From: Bacteroidales bacterium
GTDB lineage: Bacteria > Bacteroidota > Bacteroidia > Bacteroidales > F082
Direction of reading: 5' to 3'
DNA: 64,000 nucleotides
Assembly (NCBI GenBank): GCA_017530365.1
Contig: JAFXMK010000014.1
Location: 56,829 to 120,828, forward strand
Shown: one piece after another, positions 9,120 through 20,000 of the stretch
How positions within the stretch are numbered: the stretch's first letter is position 1
How the letters are laid out: each line of letters begins with the position of its first letter
The notes under the pieces: generated by a model
Databases searched by the model: none
Told to the model about the DNA's origin: nothing
What the model saw: the letters and a program-made list of their open reading frames with translations, nothing else
Made by a program: the position numbers and the translations under genes

Positions 9120-9142
9120 TTTTTTTATCGAAAGAGGGTAAC

Positions 9143-9175
9143 AAAAAAGGGTGGTCAATTTGACCACCCTTTTTA
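9143..9175. terminator. Bidirectional intrinsic terminator
   Basis: Near-perfect inverted repeat: GGGTGGTCAA (9149-9158) pairs with TTGACCACCC (9160-9169), flanked by A and T runs (about 9143-9148 and 9170-9174). It therefore has a U-tract in both directions, between convergent rlmI and the 2595-aa gene. Confidence 0.9.
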
Positions 9176-9193
9176 ATGTGACGCTGTCAATGA

Positions 9194-12100
9194 TTATTTG
9201 ACAACTGTCACGCGTTTCACGCTAACACCTTCCTCGGTGTTGATACGCACCATGTAAACGCCTGGCTTGTATTGGCCAAGGTTCAGCTGGGTCATATCAG
9301 CGGTGAGGTCAGTATCGTAAACCACTTGGCCGAGAGCATTCACCACAGTGATGTGCTTCATGTTGGCGGCTTCGATGGTCACGGTGCTGTTGGTCGGGTT
9401 AGGATAGATAACGACCTTGCCGTTGATGTCGTTCACACTGGTGACGTTCACGTCGGCATACACAGGCTCGGATTCGCAGTTCGGATAGACTGCAGTAACG
9501 CTGTAGGTGTATTCACCTGGGTTACCAGTCATCTCAATGTAGTGTTCGAGTTCGGTGACGCCAGAGACGATGGTGTCGCTGTAGTAGATGTTGTAGTACA
9601 GCACGTCGTCAGCATGTTCGCATTCCCAAGTGAGGGTTACGCCGTAGTCGTCAGCTGAGTTGTAGGTGTATTCAGCAACAAGGTTGTTGACCGGGATGCA
9701 CTCGTACTCGGTTTCAGCGCAGACTGGGCAAGACATTGCATAGTATGAGGTGTCAGGAATACCGTCGTAAACCACTCTCACGCAGTATTCGTTGTCACCG
9801 GCGGGAGCGTCGGTATCGACGAAGGTGGTGGTGGTCAACGGGGTGGTACCACTGATGAGTTCACCGTTACGGAATACGTATGCACCAAGGATGCCAAATT
9901 CGCCAGTAGGACCAACAGGACCAGTGCCGTTGCCATCGAGTTCATAGATACCGATGAGGTTAGGATCCTGCTGAACGTTAGCAAAGAAGCAAGTCTGTCC
10001 ATTGTAGTTACCAACGAAGCAACCACCAGCGATACCATTAGTAGCATCGTATCCTGGAATGTCAGAAAGAACTCTCACTGGACCGCTACTCAATGTGTTA
10101 GAAGCGATGTTATAGTCATAAACTTCAACTCTATTGGGTGAGCTTGAACCAGGAGTCTGGCAGAACAGGAAGAGGTGTTCAACGTCGTCAGCATCTTTGT
10201 AGTAAGCTGAACCGTAAGCGCTTGTTGGTGCAGGACCGCTCTGGATCAAAGCACCAGTACGGCTGTACAGAGCCAATGTAGTCCAGTTGCCTGACCAGAA
10301 GCCGTCGCGTTCAGGATCGTAGCTGACGTGACGTGAGGTCAAACCTGAGCAGTTGATGGTGCTCACCAGAGTTCTGGTGGTGAAGTCCATGCAGAAGATC
10401 TGGGCACCGCCTGATGAACCATAGAAGTACTCGCCATCGGTTGTGAGGTCGCGGATACCAGTTGCACCAGCGATATTGAAGCCTTCGATGAAGTTGCCTT
10501 CAAGGTCATACTGATAGAAGGTGTAACCACCTGTAGGAGTTTCTTGCCAGCTTGCAGTATAGATGTATGTGCCATCAGTAGCAACAGCTTGCTGACCGGC
10601 GCTTGAACCGCTAAAGTTGTTAACAAAATCCCACATGGCTCTGTTGCCACGGTTTGCAACAACATTTTCCGCAACTCTGCAGTCGCTGTTGTCTTGGCCC
10701 ATGCTTCTTTGTACGTTCTTAGCACCACCAGTGATGGTGACATCGACGCCGTCGTTGCCGCCAAACATGCCCACAGTAAATGTGTAGGAGTTGCCAGCTT
10801 CGAATACGTAGTCGTCATAACGACCACCGACATTACCGTTCGATGCAGCAATCCAAATACGATCGCCAGGAGTCGGGTTGGTAATGCACCAGTCGTAAGT
10901 GCCTGCCGGGATGGTAATAGACACGGCAGTGGAATTCACCATATTTGTGGTTGAGCAGTTGCCATCGGCATTCTCCGGAATCTTGTGGCTGAACTGAGCG
11001 TAGATAGCTTCGTTGCCAGAGCAGTTCGTGCTGAGAGCGCCAGTAGTAGGAATGACTGAGCCATAAAGTGAATGTGTCTCATCGAGCAACATCTGGTAAC
11101 CAGAGCCGTCACCCCAAATATCGGTAGGAACATTCAAGGTAACTGTCACTTCTCCAGTTGGAGGAGGCGTTGGGCCAGGGCCAGGACCTGCGGGCATCTC
11201 CCAAGCGAGGTTCACAACATTTCCGCTTTGTTCAGCGGTCACGTTGGTAGCGCCAGCGAAGTTCTCGCATGAAGTGTAGGTCCAGGTGTAGTCAGTCCAG
11301 TCGCCCATGCCAGTAGCATAGATGGCAGCCACTGAGGTGGTGTGGACAGAACCTTCCTCGAAGCCTTCCACATTGTGCTGGAAGTAACCGTTTCTGGTCT
11401 CACCTTCGTAGGTACCGTCGAGCATGACCTTGAAGCTCAAAGCAGCGCGGGTGCTCTTAGCTGCAGAGGTCTTCAAAGTACCCATCTTATAGTCCTTGGT
11501 AGGAACTGAAATCTCGTGGACTTCGCCCTTAGCACCATTGGAGACGTAGGCGCGAACCATGTTGGTATAACCAGGTACACCAGCTGTTGCCATGTCCATC
11601 CATTGACCGCTGAGGCCAATCCAACGACCATTAGGATCACCTGTAACATCTGCACTGCATGCTGCTGGATATTCATCACCGCTAGCATTGTCGAAGATAA
11701 CCCACAAGTTCTTTGAAGGATCAATTGTAACAGGTGTTGCGAACTCAACCTCAACAAAGTCATCTACACCAGTAAAGGTGCAGTTGGCTGTGCCGACAGC
11801 TGTTGTAGGAGCGGTAGTGCTATTGTCGTTGTAGATAGTAACCGAACCTGTCATGGGTTGTCCAACTGCATCAAACTTAGATACCTTGGTCACAGTGTTG
11901 CCTTCGTATGTACCTGCTGGGAACATAACGCCGAAGTAGAACTGACCACCACCTAAGCCAACGCCTGTAGCGTAAGTACCATCGTCATACTGATACCACT
12001 GACCAGCGCCTGGTGTAGGAGTAGGTGTGCTACCACCGCTTGTAGCGCCAGACCACATGGCCCAGCCGGTAGGTGACACGTAGAGGTCAGCAACAGGACC

Positions 12101-15100
12101 AACAAGCTCCATCAAAGTGACGTTGATGGTTTGTTCGTCTTCGTTGATCGTGACGGTCTCGTTGTAGTCAGCAAATTCAGGCATGGTAACAGCGAGTTCG
12201 TATTCGCCCTTGCGGACGTGTTCGAATACCAACGTGCCAGTTTCATCCATCGTTTCGGTGTTGTCACCAAAAGCAACGGTGGCACCTGCAGGGCTCTGGC
12301 CGTTGTTCAAGGTCACGTTTACAGTGACGGTGGAGTACATATCCTTCTCGATAGTGTTGGACCAGAGGATCTCTGACAGACCATCACCAGTAGGTGTTGG
12401 GATAACAGGAGTGTCACCACCGCCAGAAATTGTCACATCGTCGATGAACAGGAAGTTAGCATCATAATCAATGTGGTGGAATGCCACGTACTTGGTGCCT
12501 TCTGGGAGATCAATGGTTCTCTCTACCCAAGCACTCATTGCACGAGTGTTACCATTGTTGTGGCCCTTAACAACCTTCTGACCATTGTCGCCCTTTGAAG
12601 CAGGTGCTGTTTCTGAGAATACGACAGTGAAGTCGCTGCTATTGACGCCTGTGGAGGAAGTCATGATCTCATAGAAATCAGGATAACTGGTATTAGTGGC
12701 AACAAAATAGTTAACGGTGGTAGCACCTTCAACCAGCGGTGAAATCATGTAAGCATCCTGGTCGATAGCAGCACTATTCCATGACCATGAGGCAGCTACG
12801 CCAACACCACTATGGGCATTACCAATGTCATAATCAGCAGGTGAAGCATAACCCCAGCCATCACCACTCGGATAACCATTATCAATCAAAGTCCAGTTGG
12901 ACAAGCTACCGCTTTCGAAGTCATCGGAGAAAAGGACATCGCGATTTTTGGAAGGAGCGTTGCCTTCGTAGAAGGCTTGGATACCCCACTGGTAAGCACC
13001 GTATGGGAGATCAGCCCAAGCTTCGTCGGTGTATTCAAACACATCGGCAGCGGGTTGAGCGATGCAAACGGCTTCAGCAGTTTCCTCACCGTCCTTGATG
13101 TCTCTACGGTAGAGATTGAAGTGCTGGAAGCTACGATCGTTACGGACGATGTTCTTTGAACCGCCAGTGGCAACAGTGATGTCGTCCACATTAAGGATGA
13201 ACATGTCGTTACAGTCGTAGTGGCGGATGGCCACCCAGATCTCCTGGCCAGCGTATGAGCTAAGGTCAGCGGTATATTGATACCATGCACCTTGGTCTTT
13301 ACCGTCGCCACGGAAAGCTTTTTCTGCAGTTGCAGCTCTCTTGGCAGTCATTGTCCAAGGACCTGCAACCATCGTGAAGTCAGCAGCATTGGTGTTGCTG
13401 GCAGTTGAAACGGCGACGCCGAAGACTTCAGCAGCATAGCTGGCATCTTGTGCGCAAGCCCAGAAGTTGATCAATGCACCATCTTCTGCAGCGATCTTGG
13501 TTGGTGACACCAGGTAGTTGTCAGGAGTGATGGCGCTTTGGGTGGCATTGGAGAATGAGCCAGAGCAAACCATGTCATTTGATGCGTTGTGGCCTGAACC
13601 AGCGAGGCTGGCACCTGCTACCAGGTACACGCCGCCGATTTGTGAACCCAACACCCAGCCATAACCGTCGTTGTTAGCATCGAGAGAGGTCCAGCCCATC
13701 ATGGTGCCATCGTCGAAGTTATAGTCTGTTGCACCAACAACCGGAGGAGCAGGAATATCTTGACGGTACATGGTAATGTCGTCAACATAGACGCAGTCGT
13801 CACCGCTGTTTACGGAGCTGTCCTTCTGGTATGACCACTTGTAGGTGTGAGTGCCAGCGCTCAAAGCATACTCTTTGTAGGTGTACGGGTTGTTGCCAGA
13901 TATGGCAGCGCCTTGCGCTACACCATCAATGTAGAAGAAGAACTTGTCATAGTTTGATTCGGTGGAAGTCTTTACATAGAAGCCCATCTTGGCGTCGAAA
14001 GGAACATCGACGGTAACCTCGATTTCTGAGATGCCGCTGGCGATGCCTTCGCAAGTTGACTTCATGCAGTAGGTGCCTTCATGTGCGTTGGTGTTAGTGA
14101 TGGCCCAAGGATAGGTGGCGGGCAGGGTGAATTCGGCTTGGCTGAAGTCGCCAGTCTCGAAGTCAACGATCATTTCGCCAGGAGTCCAATCCCATTCCAC
14201 TAGGACGTTGTTCTCTTCGGTCTGTTCCGTAGCGCGGATCTGTCCGAGCGGGAAGTAGTTTTCGTAAACGATGATGTCGATGCCAGTCAGATTGTCACCG
14301 TAGGCAACGGTCACTTCTGGACCTGGGGTCTCTTGATACACATCGCTGTAGGCGTAGGTCTGGTAGGTACCTGCGAGGACTTCACCAGCGTATGCACCGG
14401 TTTCGTCGGTGGTGAAGGTGAAGCTTTGGCTGGCGCCGTGTTCGTCAGTACCGCGGTATTCGACGGTGACGCCTGGGACAACGGTGGTTTCGTCTTGTTC
14501 ATAGACGGTACCGCTCACGTTGCCGAAGCCGGTCATCTTCACGACGATAGGTTCTGACAGCAAGGATTCGCCAGTGCCATATTTGGCAGAGATCTGGAAG
14601 CTGTAGCCGGTCATGTTATAATCGAGACTGTCAACAGCATATTCAGTGCTGGTGATAAGCTCGTCGTTGACTAACGCGCCGTCCATGTAGAGGTTATAGC
14701 CTTCGAGGCTACGGTTGGCTTCCCAAGTGAATTCAGCAGCATCGCCAGGATACAGCTTGTCGGTGGCAACAGCAAAGCCCACAACGGGATCGATCGGGGT
14801 GGTGAAGCCGTAGATTTCGCTTGCAGTTGTACCAGCGGCGTTACGCTCGTTGATCTGGATGAAATAGGTCTTGTTGTTCAGGAGTGTGCTGACATTGGCA
14901 TTTTCAACCAGTTCGTCAGTCCAGTCGATAAGGATATCGGTGGGTGGGAACTGAGTGCCGAAGAGCACTTGCATCTCTTGGGTGTAGTTGCCAAGAACCC
15001 ATTCAATACTCAGAGGAGCAGTTACGTTAAAGGCGGCATCCTCAGGATTGATCACCACAGCCGGTTCCGGAGCGGGAACCTCTGCAGCTTCTATGTTCAC

Positions 15101-16981
15101 AGTGAAAGGAGCACCTGTTGCAGCGGCGACTACATAGTAGGTACCGGCAGGAACGAAGGTGCCTTCAACTGGAGTGTTGGCACGGTTGCCTTTGGCAGCC
15201 AGATGCTTCTGAGCAATTGAAACACCGTTCACAGTAGCATCGATGGCATCCATCTCACCAACTGCGGAACCATTGAGTTCTCTGAGTTTCAGATTGGCAT
15301 TGACAGCAAAATCACGACCTCTGTTGAACTCCATGAAATGAGTGTAGATGATAGGTGTGTAATCAGCGCTGTTCATCCATGTTTCCAGGTCACGTGTGTA
15401 CCAAATCTTACCATTGGGATCCTCGGGATCTCTACCGCACACCATTCTATTGCTGTCGGTGATAAACATCACCCAGATGTTTTCTTCGGCACCTAAGAAG
15501 AGAGGCTCTTCAAGGTTGACGGTGAAATAGCTACCTGGTGTGTATTCGGCATCCTGTACATATACTAAGTTTTCAATGTCAGGTTCGTTGCCGCCTTGTA
15601 AAATAAACAGCTGATAGAAAGTGCTTGGGGATGATGAGGTAGCTGCAGCATAAGCTTCAACAGCTGTGATGGCGCATTCGCCCATGCCGTTTTCCTGAAG
15701 GTATGAAGCAGGAATCATATAACCATAAGCCCATCCATTTCCTGAAGAAGAGCCATAATTGACCATGTTACCTGCAAACTCATAATATACCCAGGCATTA
15801 ACAGGACCTTCGCCAATTTCCGGGCCTTCATACGTATAGACGTTTTCCATATCGGGGCCGCCGACATTGTTGAAGTCTTGGTTATAGATGGCGCTGACAC
15901 CGCTGTTGCCAACGGTGACGTTGAGCATGGCGTCTTCAGCAACGGTCACTTTATAGACAGCGTCCTTAGCGTCAGCAGCGGCGCCGGGGATGTCGTAGTT
16001 CTTGTAGATCGTTGCAGGAGCAGTTCCTGAATAAGGGAAGGAAGTCACTTCCTGAGCCTTTTCCCAAACGTCGGGAGTGGTAGGATCGTAAGCTTGAGCT
16101 GTAACGTCAACAGTGGTGAAGTTTCTGTCGCCGAATGAAATCATAACCTGACCATTCTGAGCACCAGCTGTGGCCGTACCAGTTCCAATCTCAATTTCTT
16201 TCGACTCACCAAAGGGCAGGACGAAAGGAACCTGTGTGTTAACAGCAAAGAAATTGTTGTTGACATCGAAAGCTGTAACAGTGCCGTCACCACCATCGTT
16301 GGTAAGGGTGAAAGTGGCAGGTTTCATCCATGCACCATTGGGGCGTGCACCTAAATCGACAGGATTTGGTGTAACAACCATGGCAGCAGGTCCTAACTCA
16401 ACTTCCATAGACACTTTCATGTGGTTCTTGAAATTGATCATTGCGCCACCACTCATGTTTGATACATCGTATGTGGAAGGATCACGATAGACACGAAGAG
16501 CGCCATTGGTAGCTGCGTAAACGCGGAATGACACTGAACTTGCCCAGCTGCCCGTAACATCCTGAACGCAGATGAGAAGGTTGTCGGTTCCGTTGTACTC
16601 AAATGGAGTGCTCAAGGTGATGTTTGCCCAACCGGCAGCGAAAGAAATGGTTCCAGCGAACACTTTGTCGCTTTCAGCCATGGATTCCCAATCGTTTATG
16701 CCGCTGAATGAGCTTCTTGTCACATGTTTCATGAACACGTTCAAATTACGTGTCTGTGCGCCTGAAGCTACGTCAAAGCTGATGGCGTTGATCGTACCCG
16801 CATACTGCAATTCCTCAGGGGTGAAGATCTGCTGCGACACAGAGTAATTGTAGTAAGTATAAGTAGGAATGTAGGTGTTTGTTGTTGAAGCTGTTCCTAC
16901 TTCTACCTCTCTGTTTACGGCTTTTACGGTGCCCAAAAAGGCCAGTAAAAGCATCGTCAAGGTTAGAAATACTTTTTTCAT
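9194..16981 (-). CDS. Giant gingipain/hemagglutinin-like T9SS adhesin (2595 aa)
   Basis: A secreted multidomain protein with signal peptide MKKVFLTLTMLLLAFLGTVKA. Approximate order: an N-terminal beta module opening with TNTYIPTYTYYNYS (residues 22-190); a flank-type segment; Fn3-like stretches (640-820); carboxypeptidase-regulatory-like domain (820-910); three cleaved-adhesin/MAM-like jelly-rolls (939-1073, 1085-1272, 1350-1520), each ending in a DDITM/DDITV/DDVTI strand; a second regulatory-like domain (1547-1625); a module shared with the next gene (1659-1820); DUF2436 (1955-2085; GDGSGYQMLLD ... GRYDDYVFEAG); a propeller-like repeat region (2114-2343); Fn3-like tails; and a type A T9SS sorting domain (about 2519-2595, YPNPTNSTVTIEA ... 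VKRVTVVK). DUF2436 and the cleaved-adhesin folds are hallmarks of P. gingivalis HagA/gingipain adhesins. I infer a surface adhesin; no protease domain is visible. Confidence 0.85.
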   Translation of the reverse strand: MKKVFLTLTMLLLAFLGTVKAVNREVEVGTASTTNTYIPTYTYYNYSVSQQIFTPEELQYAGTINAISFDVASGAQTRNLNVFMKHVTRSSFSGINDWESMAESDKVFAGTISFAAGWANITLSTPFEYNGTDNLLICVQDVTGSWASSVSFRVYAATNGALRVYRDPSTYDVSNMSGGAMINFKNHMKVSMEVELGPAAMVVTPNPVDLGARPNGAWMKPATFTLTNDGGDGTVTAFDVNNNFFAVNTQVPFVLPFGESKEIEIGTGTATAGAQNGQVMISFGDRNFTTVDVTAQAYDPTTPDVWEKAQEVTSFPYSGTAPATIYKNYDIPGAAADAKDAVYKVTVAEDAMLNVTVGNSGVSAIYNQDFNNVGGPDMENVYTYEGPEIGEGPVNAWVYYEFAGNMVNYGSSSGNGWAYGYMIPASYLQENGMGECAITAVEAYAAATSSSPSTFYQLFILQGGNEPDIENLVYVQDAEYTPGSYFTVNLEEPLFLGAEENIWVMFITDSNRMVCGRDPEDPNGKIWYTRDLETWMNSADYTPIIYTHFMEFNRGRDFAVNANLKLRELNGSAVGEMDAIDATVNGVSIAQKHLAAKGNRANTPVEGTFVPAGTYYVVAAATGAPFTVNIEAAEVPAPEPAVVINPEDAAFNVTAPLSIEWVLGNYTQEMQVLFGTQFPPTDILIDWTDELVENANVSTLLNNKTYFIQINERNAAGTTASEIYGFTTPIDPVVGFAVATDKLYPGDAAEFTWEANRSLEGYNLYMDGALVNDELITSTEYAVDSLDYNMTGYSFQISAKYGTGESLLSEPIVVKMTGFGNVSGTVYEQDETTVVPGVTVEYRGTDEHGASQSFTFTTDETGAYAGEVLAGTYQTYAYSDVYQETPGPEVTVAYGDNLTGIDIIVYENYFPLGQIRATEQTEENNVLVEWDWTPGEMIVDFETGDFSQAEFTLPATYPWAITNTNAHEGTYCMKSTCEGIASGISEIEVTVDVPFDAKMGFYVKTSTESNYDKFFFYIDGVAQGAAISGNNPYTYKEYALSAGTHTYKWSYQKDSSVNSGDDCVYVDDITMYRQDIPAPPVVGATDYNFDDGTMMGWTSLDANNDGYGWVLGSQIGGVYLVAGASLAGSGHNASNDMVCSGSFSNATQSAITPDNYLVSPTKIAAEDGALINFWACAQDASYAAEVFGVAVSTASNTNAADFTMVAGPWTMTAKRAATAEKAFRGDGKDQGAWYQYTADLSSYAGQEIWVAIRHYDCNDMFILNVDDITVATGGSKNIVRNDRSFQHFNLYRRDIKDGEETAEAVCIAQPAADVFEYTDEAWADLPYGAYQWGIQAFYEGNAPSKNRDVLFSDDFESGSLSNWTLIDNGYPSGDGWGYASPADYDIGNAHSGVGVAASWSWNSAAIDQDAYMISPLVEGATTVNYFVATNTSYPDFYEIMTSSTGVNSSDFTVVFSETAPASKGDNGQKVVKGHNNGNTRAMSAWVERTIDLPEGTKYVAFHHIDYDANFLFIDDVTISGGGDTPVIPTPTGDGLSEILWSNTIEKDMYSTVTVNVTLNNGQSPAGATVAFGDNTETMDETGTLVFEHVRKGEYELAVTMPEFADYNETVTINEDEQTINVTLMELVGPVADLYVSPTGWAMWSGATSGGSTPTPTPGAGQWYQYDDGTYATGVGLGGGQFYFGVMFPAGTYEGNTVTKVSKFDAVGQPMTGSVTIYNDNSTTAPTTAVGTANCTFTGVDDFVEVEFATPVTIDPSKNLWVIFDNASGDEYPAACSADVTGDPNGRWIGLSGQWMDMATAGVPGYTNMVRAYVSNGAKGEVHEISVPTKDYKMGTLKTSAAKSTRAALSFKVMLDGTYEGETRNGYFQHNVEGFEEGSVHTTSVAAIYATGMGDWTDYTWTYTSCENFAGATNVTAEQSGNVVNLAWEMPAGPGPGPTPPPTGEVTVTLNVPTDIWGDGSGYQMLLDETHSLYGSVIPTTGALSTNCSGNEAIYAQFSHKIPENADGNCSTTNMVNSTAVSITIPAGTYDWCITNPTPGDRIWIAASNGNVGGRYDDYVFEAGNSYTFTVGMFGGNDGVDVTITGGAKNVQRSMGQDNSDCRVAENVVANRGNRAMWDFVNNFSGSSAGQQAVATDGTYIYTASWQETPTGGYTFYQYDLEGNFIEGFNIAGATGIRDLTTDGEYFYGSSGGAQIFCMDFTTRTLVSTINCSGLTSRHVSYDPERDGFWSGNWTTLALYSRTGALIQSGPAPTSAYGSAYYKDADDVEHLFLFCQTPGSSSPNRVEVYDYNIASNTLSSGPVRVLSDIPGYDATNGIAGGCFVGNYNGQTCFFANVQQDPNLIGIYELDGNGTGPVGPTGEFGILGAYVFRNGELISGTTPLTTTTFVDTDAPAGDNEYCVRVVYDGIPDTSYYAMSCPVCAETEYECIPVNNLVAEYTYNSADDYGVTLTWECEHADDVLYYNIYYSDTIVSGVTELEHYIEMTGNPGEYTYSVTAVYPNCESEPVYADVNVTSVNDINGKVVIYPNPTNSTVTIEAANMKHITVVNALGQVVYDTDLTADMTQLNLGQYKPGVYMVRINTEEGVSVKRVTVVK

Positions 16982-17041
16982 AATTGAAAATTTAGTTAAT
17001 ACTTATTGTTAATTGATATATTGATTTCAATTTCAAGTTCA

Positions 17042-17077
17042 ATAAGGAGCGTCGCTTGTTGGGGCGACGCCCCTTAT
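17042..17077 (-). terminator. Strong hairpin between the two giant genes
   Basis: Arms of 14 bases (ATAAGGAGCGTCGC, 17042-17055; GCGACGCCCCTTAT, 17064-17077) pair with one mismatch around an 8-base loop, directly after the 1875-aa gene. There is no clear U-run after it on the minus strand, so it may attenuate readthrough or stabilise a 3' end rather than stop transcription fully. Confidence 0.6.
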
Positions 17078-17092
17078 ATTAATAGGTGTGCA

Positions 17093-20000
17093 TTATTTGG
17101 TCACGACCACACGTTTCACGCTGGAACCGTTGTTGGTGGTGATATTGATCATATAGACGCCTGCTTCGTAGCGAGCCATGTTGAGGATGAGTTCATCGCC
17201 CTTCACAGCTTGGTCGAATAGGATTTGGCCGAGGGTGTTGAGCACGCTGACGCGGACCATGTCGGCAGCCACGATGTGGAGGTCGCCGCTGGTCGGGTTA
17301 GGATAGATGCTGCTCACGATCTCGTTGCTGCCAACGCTGGTCAGCGGCACTCTGATCACGAGACCCATCGGGCAGGAGATGTTGTAGTTGGCATCCACAT
17401 AGACCACTTCATAGAGGTGCTCATCATAGTCGGTAGCAGTGACTGTGAAGGTGTTGTCGTTGGTTGCGCCGACCACTTCGCCATCAACAAGGATGTTGAA
17501 CTTGCCAGGAACGTAGGTCGAAGCACCAGCGCCGCCGCCACCACCTGTTTCGATGTAGGCGCGGACCATGAAGGTGTTGCTCAATCCAGCAGAGGCCAGA
17601 TCCATCCATGAAGAACCATCGGTGGAGACCCAGCGGCCGTTGGCATCGCCAGTATTGGCGCAGACAGCTGCAGGATAGGTAGCACCGCTGCCGTTGTAGA
17701 AGATCACCCAAAGGTTTTGAGTAGGATCAACGGTGATAGGATCAGCAAAGGTGAACTCGACAAAATCACCTATACCTGTGAAGGTAACATTGGTTTGACC
17801 GAGTGATGTGCCAGGAGCAGTATTGCCACCTTGGTAGATGGTCACATTACCAGTCATGGCCATGTAGTCGTATGCAGCAACCTTGGTCAGTTTGGTGCCA
17901 TCGTAGCTGCCAGCAGGCAACATGATGCCCCACCAGAAGTTACCACCACCAGTTCCGATAGCATCTTCGTTGATGCCGTTGTCATAGTAGTACCAGTTAC
18001 CGTCTTCGGTGAGGGCGCTGTTGGCGTTGCCGAAGCCCACGCCAGCGCTGCCGAGGTTACCGCCACGGAACGTGCTGCTGGTTCTGTTGTCCAAGCTCAT
18101 GAGACCCATGTTGGGTTGGTACAAGCACTTGCCACCAGTGACAGTGACATCAACGCCGTCGTTGGAACCATACATGGAGACGGTGAACTCATAGATGTGG
18201 CCACCTTCGAACACGTAGTCGTCATAACGACCGCCAACGTTACCGTTAGCTGCGGCAATCCAGAGACGATCGCCAGGAGTCGGGTTGACAATGCACCAGT
18301 CGTAGGTACCTGCGGGGATGGTGATCTCAACAGTGTTCATGAGAACGATGTTGGATGTTGTGCAGTTGCCATCGGCGTTGGTCGGGATCTTGTGGCTGAA
18401 CTGAGCGTAGATGGCATCGTTGCCAGAGCAGTTCATACTCAAAGCGCCAGTGGTAGGAATGACTGTGCCATAGAGTGAGTGAGTATCGTCAAGCAACATT
18501 TGGTAACCAGTACCGTCTTGCCAGATGTCAGGAGCAGTCAACTTAACGATGACATCGCCTGTAGGAGGTGTTGGTGGAGTCGGAGGAGTTGGGGTGCCGC
18601 CGCCATTGTTCCAGTTGAGGGTGATGTCCATGCTTTCGTCTTGGATAGGATCGTACCACAAGGAGTCAACCTGCGTGCCAACGGCATCGCAGCCGATGAA
18701 GGTGAAGTTGGCGGTCTTCCATGGGCTCATGCCAGTGGTGTAAATTACAGCGACCTTGGCTTGGTAGGTTTCACCAACGGTGAGGCCTTCCGTATTGAGC
18801 TGCATGAAGTTGTTAGTGGTCTCTCCTTGGAGAGCGTCGTTCATGTTGACGATATATCTTTCAGCGACTTCGCTGGCAGCAGGAATCATGTCGGTCCATC
18901 TAGCGAAACCAGTGCCGGAGACAACAAGGTTGTCAACAGGAGCGAAGATTTCGGTGAAGTGAGCCGTGATGGTGGTTTCGTTCCAGACGCTGATTTCAGT
19001 TTCGGTGAGATCGGATTCCATACCTTCAAGAGCCACGGTGATCTTGTATTCGCCCTTACGGAATTCTGGGAAGATCACAGCACCTGTGGTGTCGATGGTG
19101 CCGTTGAAGTTGGCGTTCTCGTTGAGGTTGGTCAAGGTGACGGTGGCGCCTTCGACAGAACCTGTGGAGGCGATAGCGTTCACGGTGAGAGCAGTGGTCA
19201 TATCCTTAGGCAGGACGTTGGACCAGGTGATGTCGGTGTTGGGGTTGTCGTTACTGCCTGCGCCGGACACATAATCGAAGGTGGTCTTAGGCAGGAAGTT
19301 GCGTTGTGAAGGTGAAACGCCATTTAAGGCATCGTAGCTATAACCTTGTACTGAGGCGCCAGTTACATTTTGGCCTACCCATGTGCATGATACGTATGAT
19401 CCCTTCACTGTGTTGTAGAATCCAACGAGGAGGTTGCCTCCATTATATGTATAAGGTGTGGAGAACTCAACCAGCATTTCGCCGCCGCTGATGCTCAAAG
19501 CACCTTCATAAACCACGGTGCCGCCTTCTGGACCAGCAAATGCACTGATCGTTGGGTCGCTCACTTCCTTCATGAAGACTTGGAAGTTGGCAGCGCCCCA
19601 GCTTACGCTAGGTGATGACGGAGCATAGAACTTCATGCTGCTGATGGTACCACCGGCCATTTCACCAATTTCAGTGGCGGGATACACCATCTCGCTCTTC
19701 AGGTAAGCATCGCAGTAGAAGCCATAAACCGGCACATAACCGTTAGTGGCAGTTCCATCAAAGACGGTGAATTCATCGCGATTGCCCTTGGCATCGCCAC
19801 CAGGATAAACGGCTTGGACACCATATTGATAGAGACCAGGTTCGACGTTGTTCCAGTCGAAGTCGGCATACAGGGTATCAGTGATAGGCAGGTTGGCAGC
19901 GAGTTTGAGTGAATCTTCAGCGACCAGATCATTCTCTTTCAGGATAGCCTTTCTATAGAGGTTGAAGTAGGCAACGTCACGGTTGGCCTTGCTGTTGACA

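Noticed and set aside
18479-19309. 276-codon plus-strand frame within the 1875-aa adhesin gene, with a similar 215-codon frame just before it
   Set aside because: Both are antisense to a repetitive, biased coding region; their low-complexity Val/Gly/His products have no features of real proteins.
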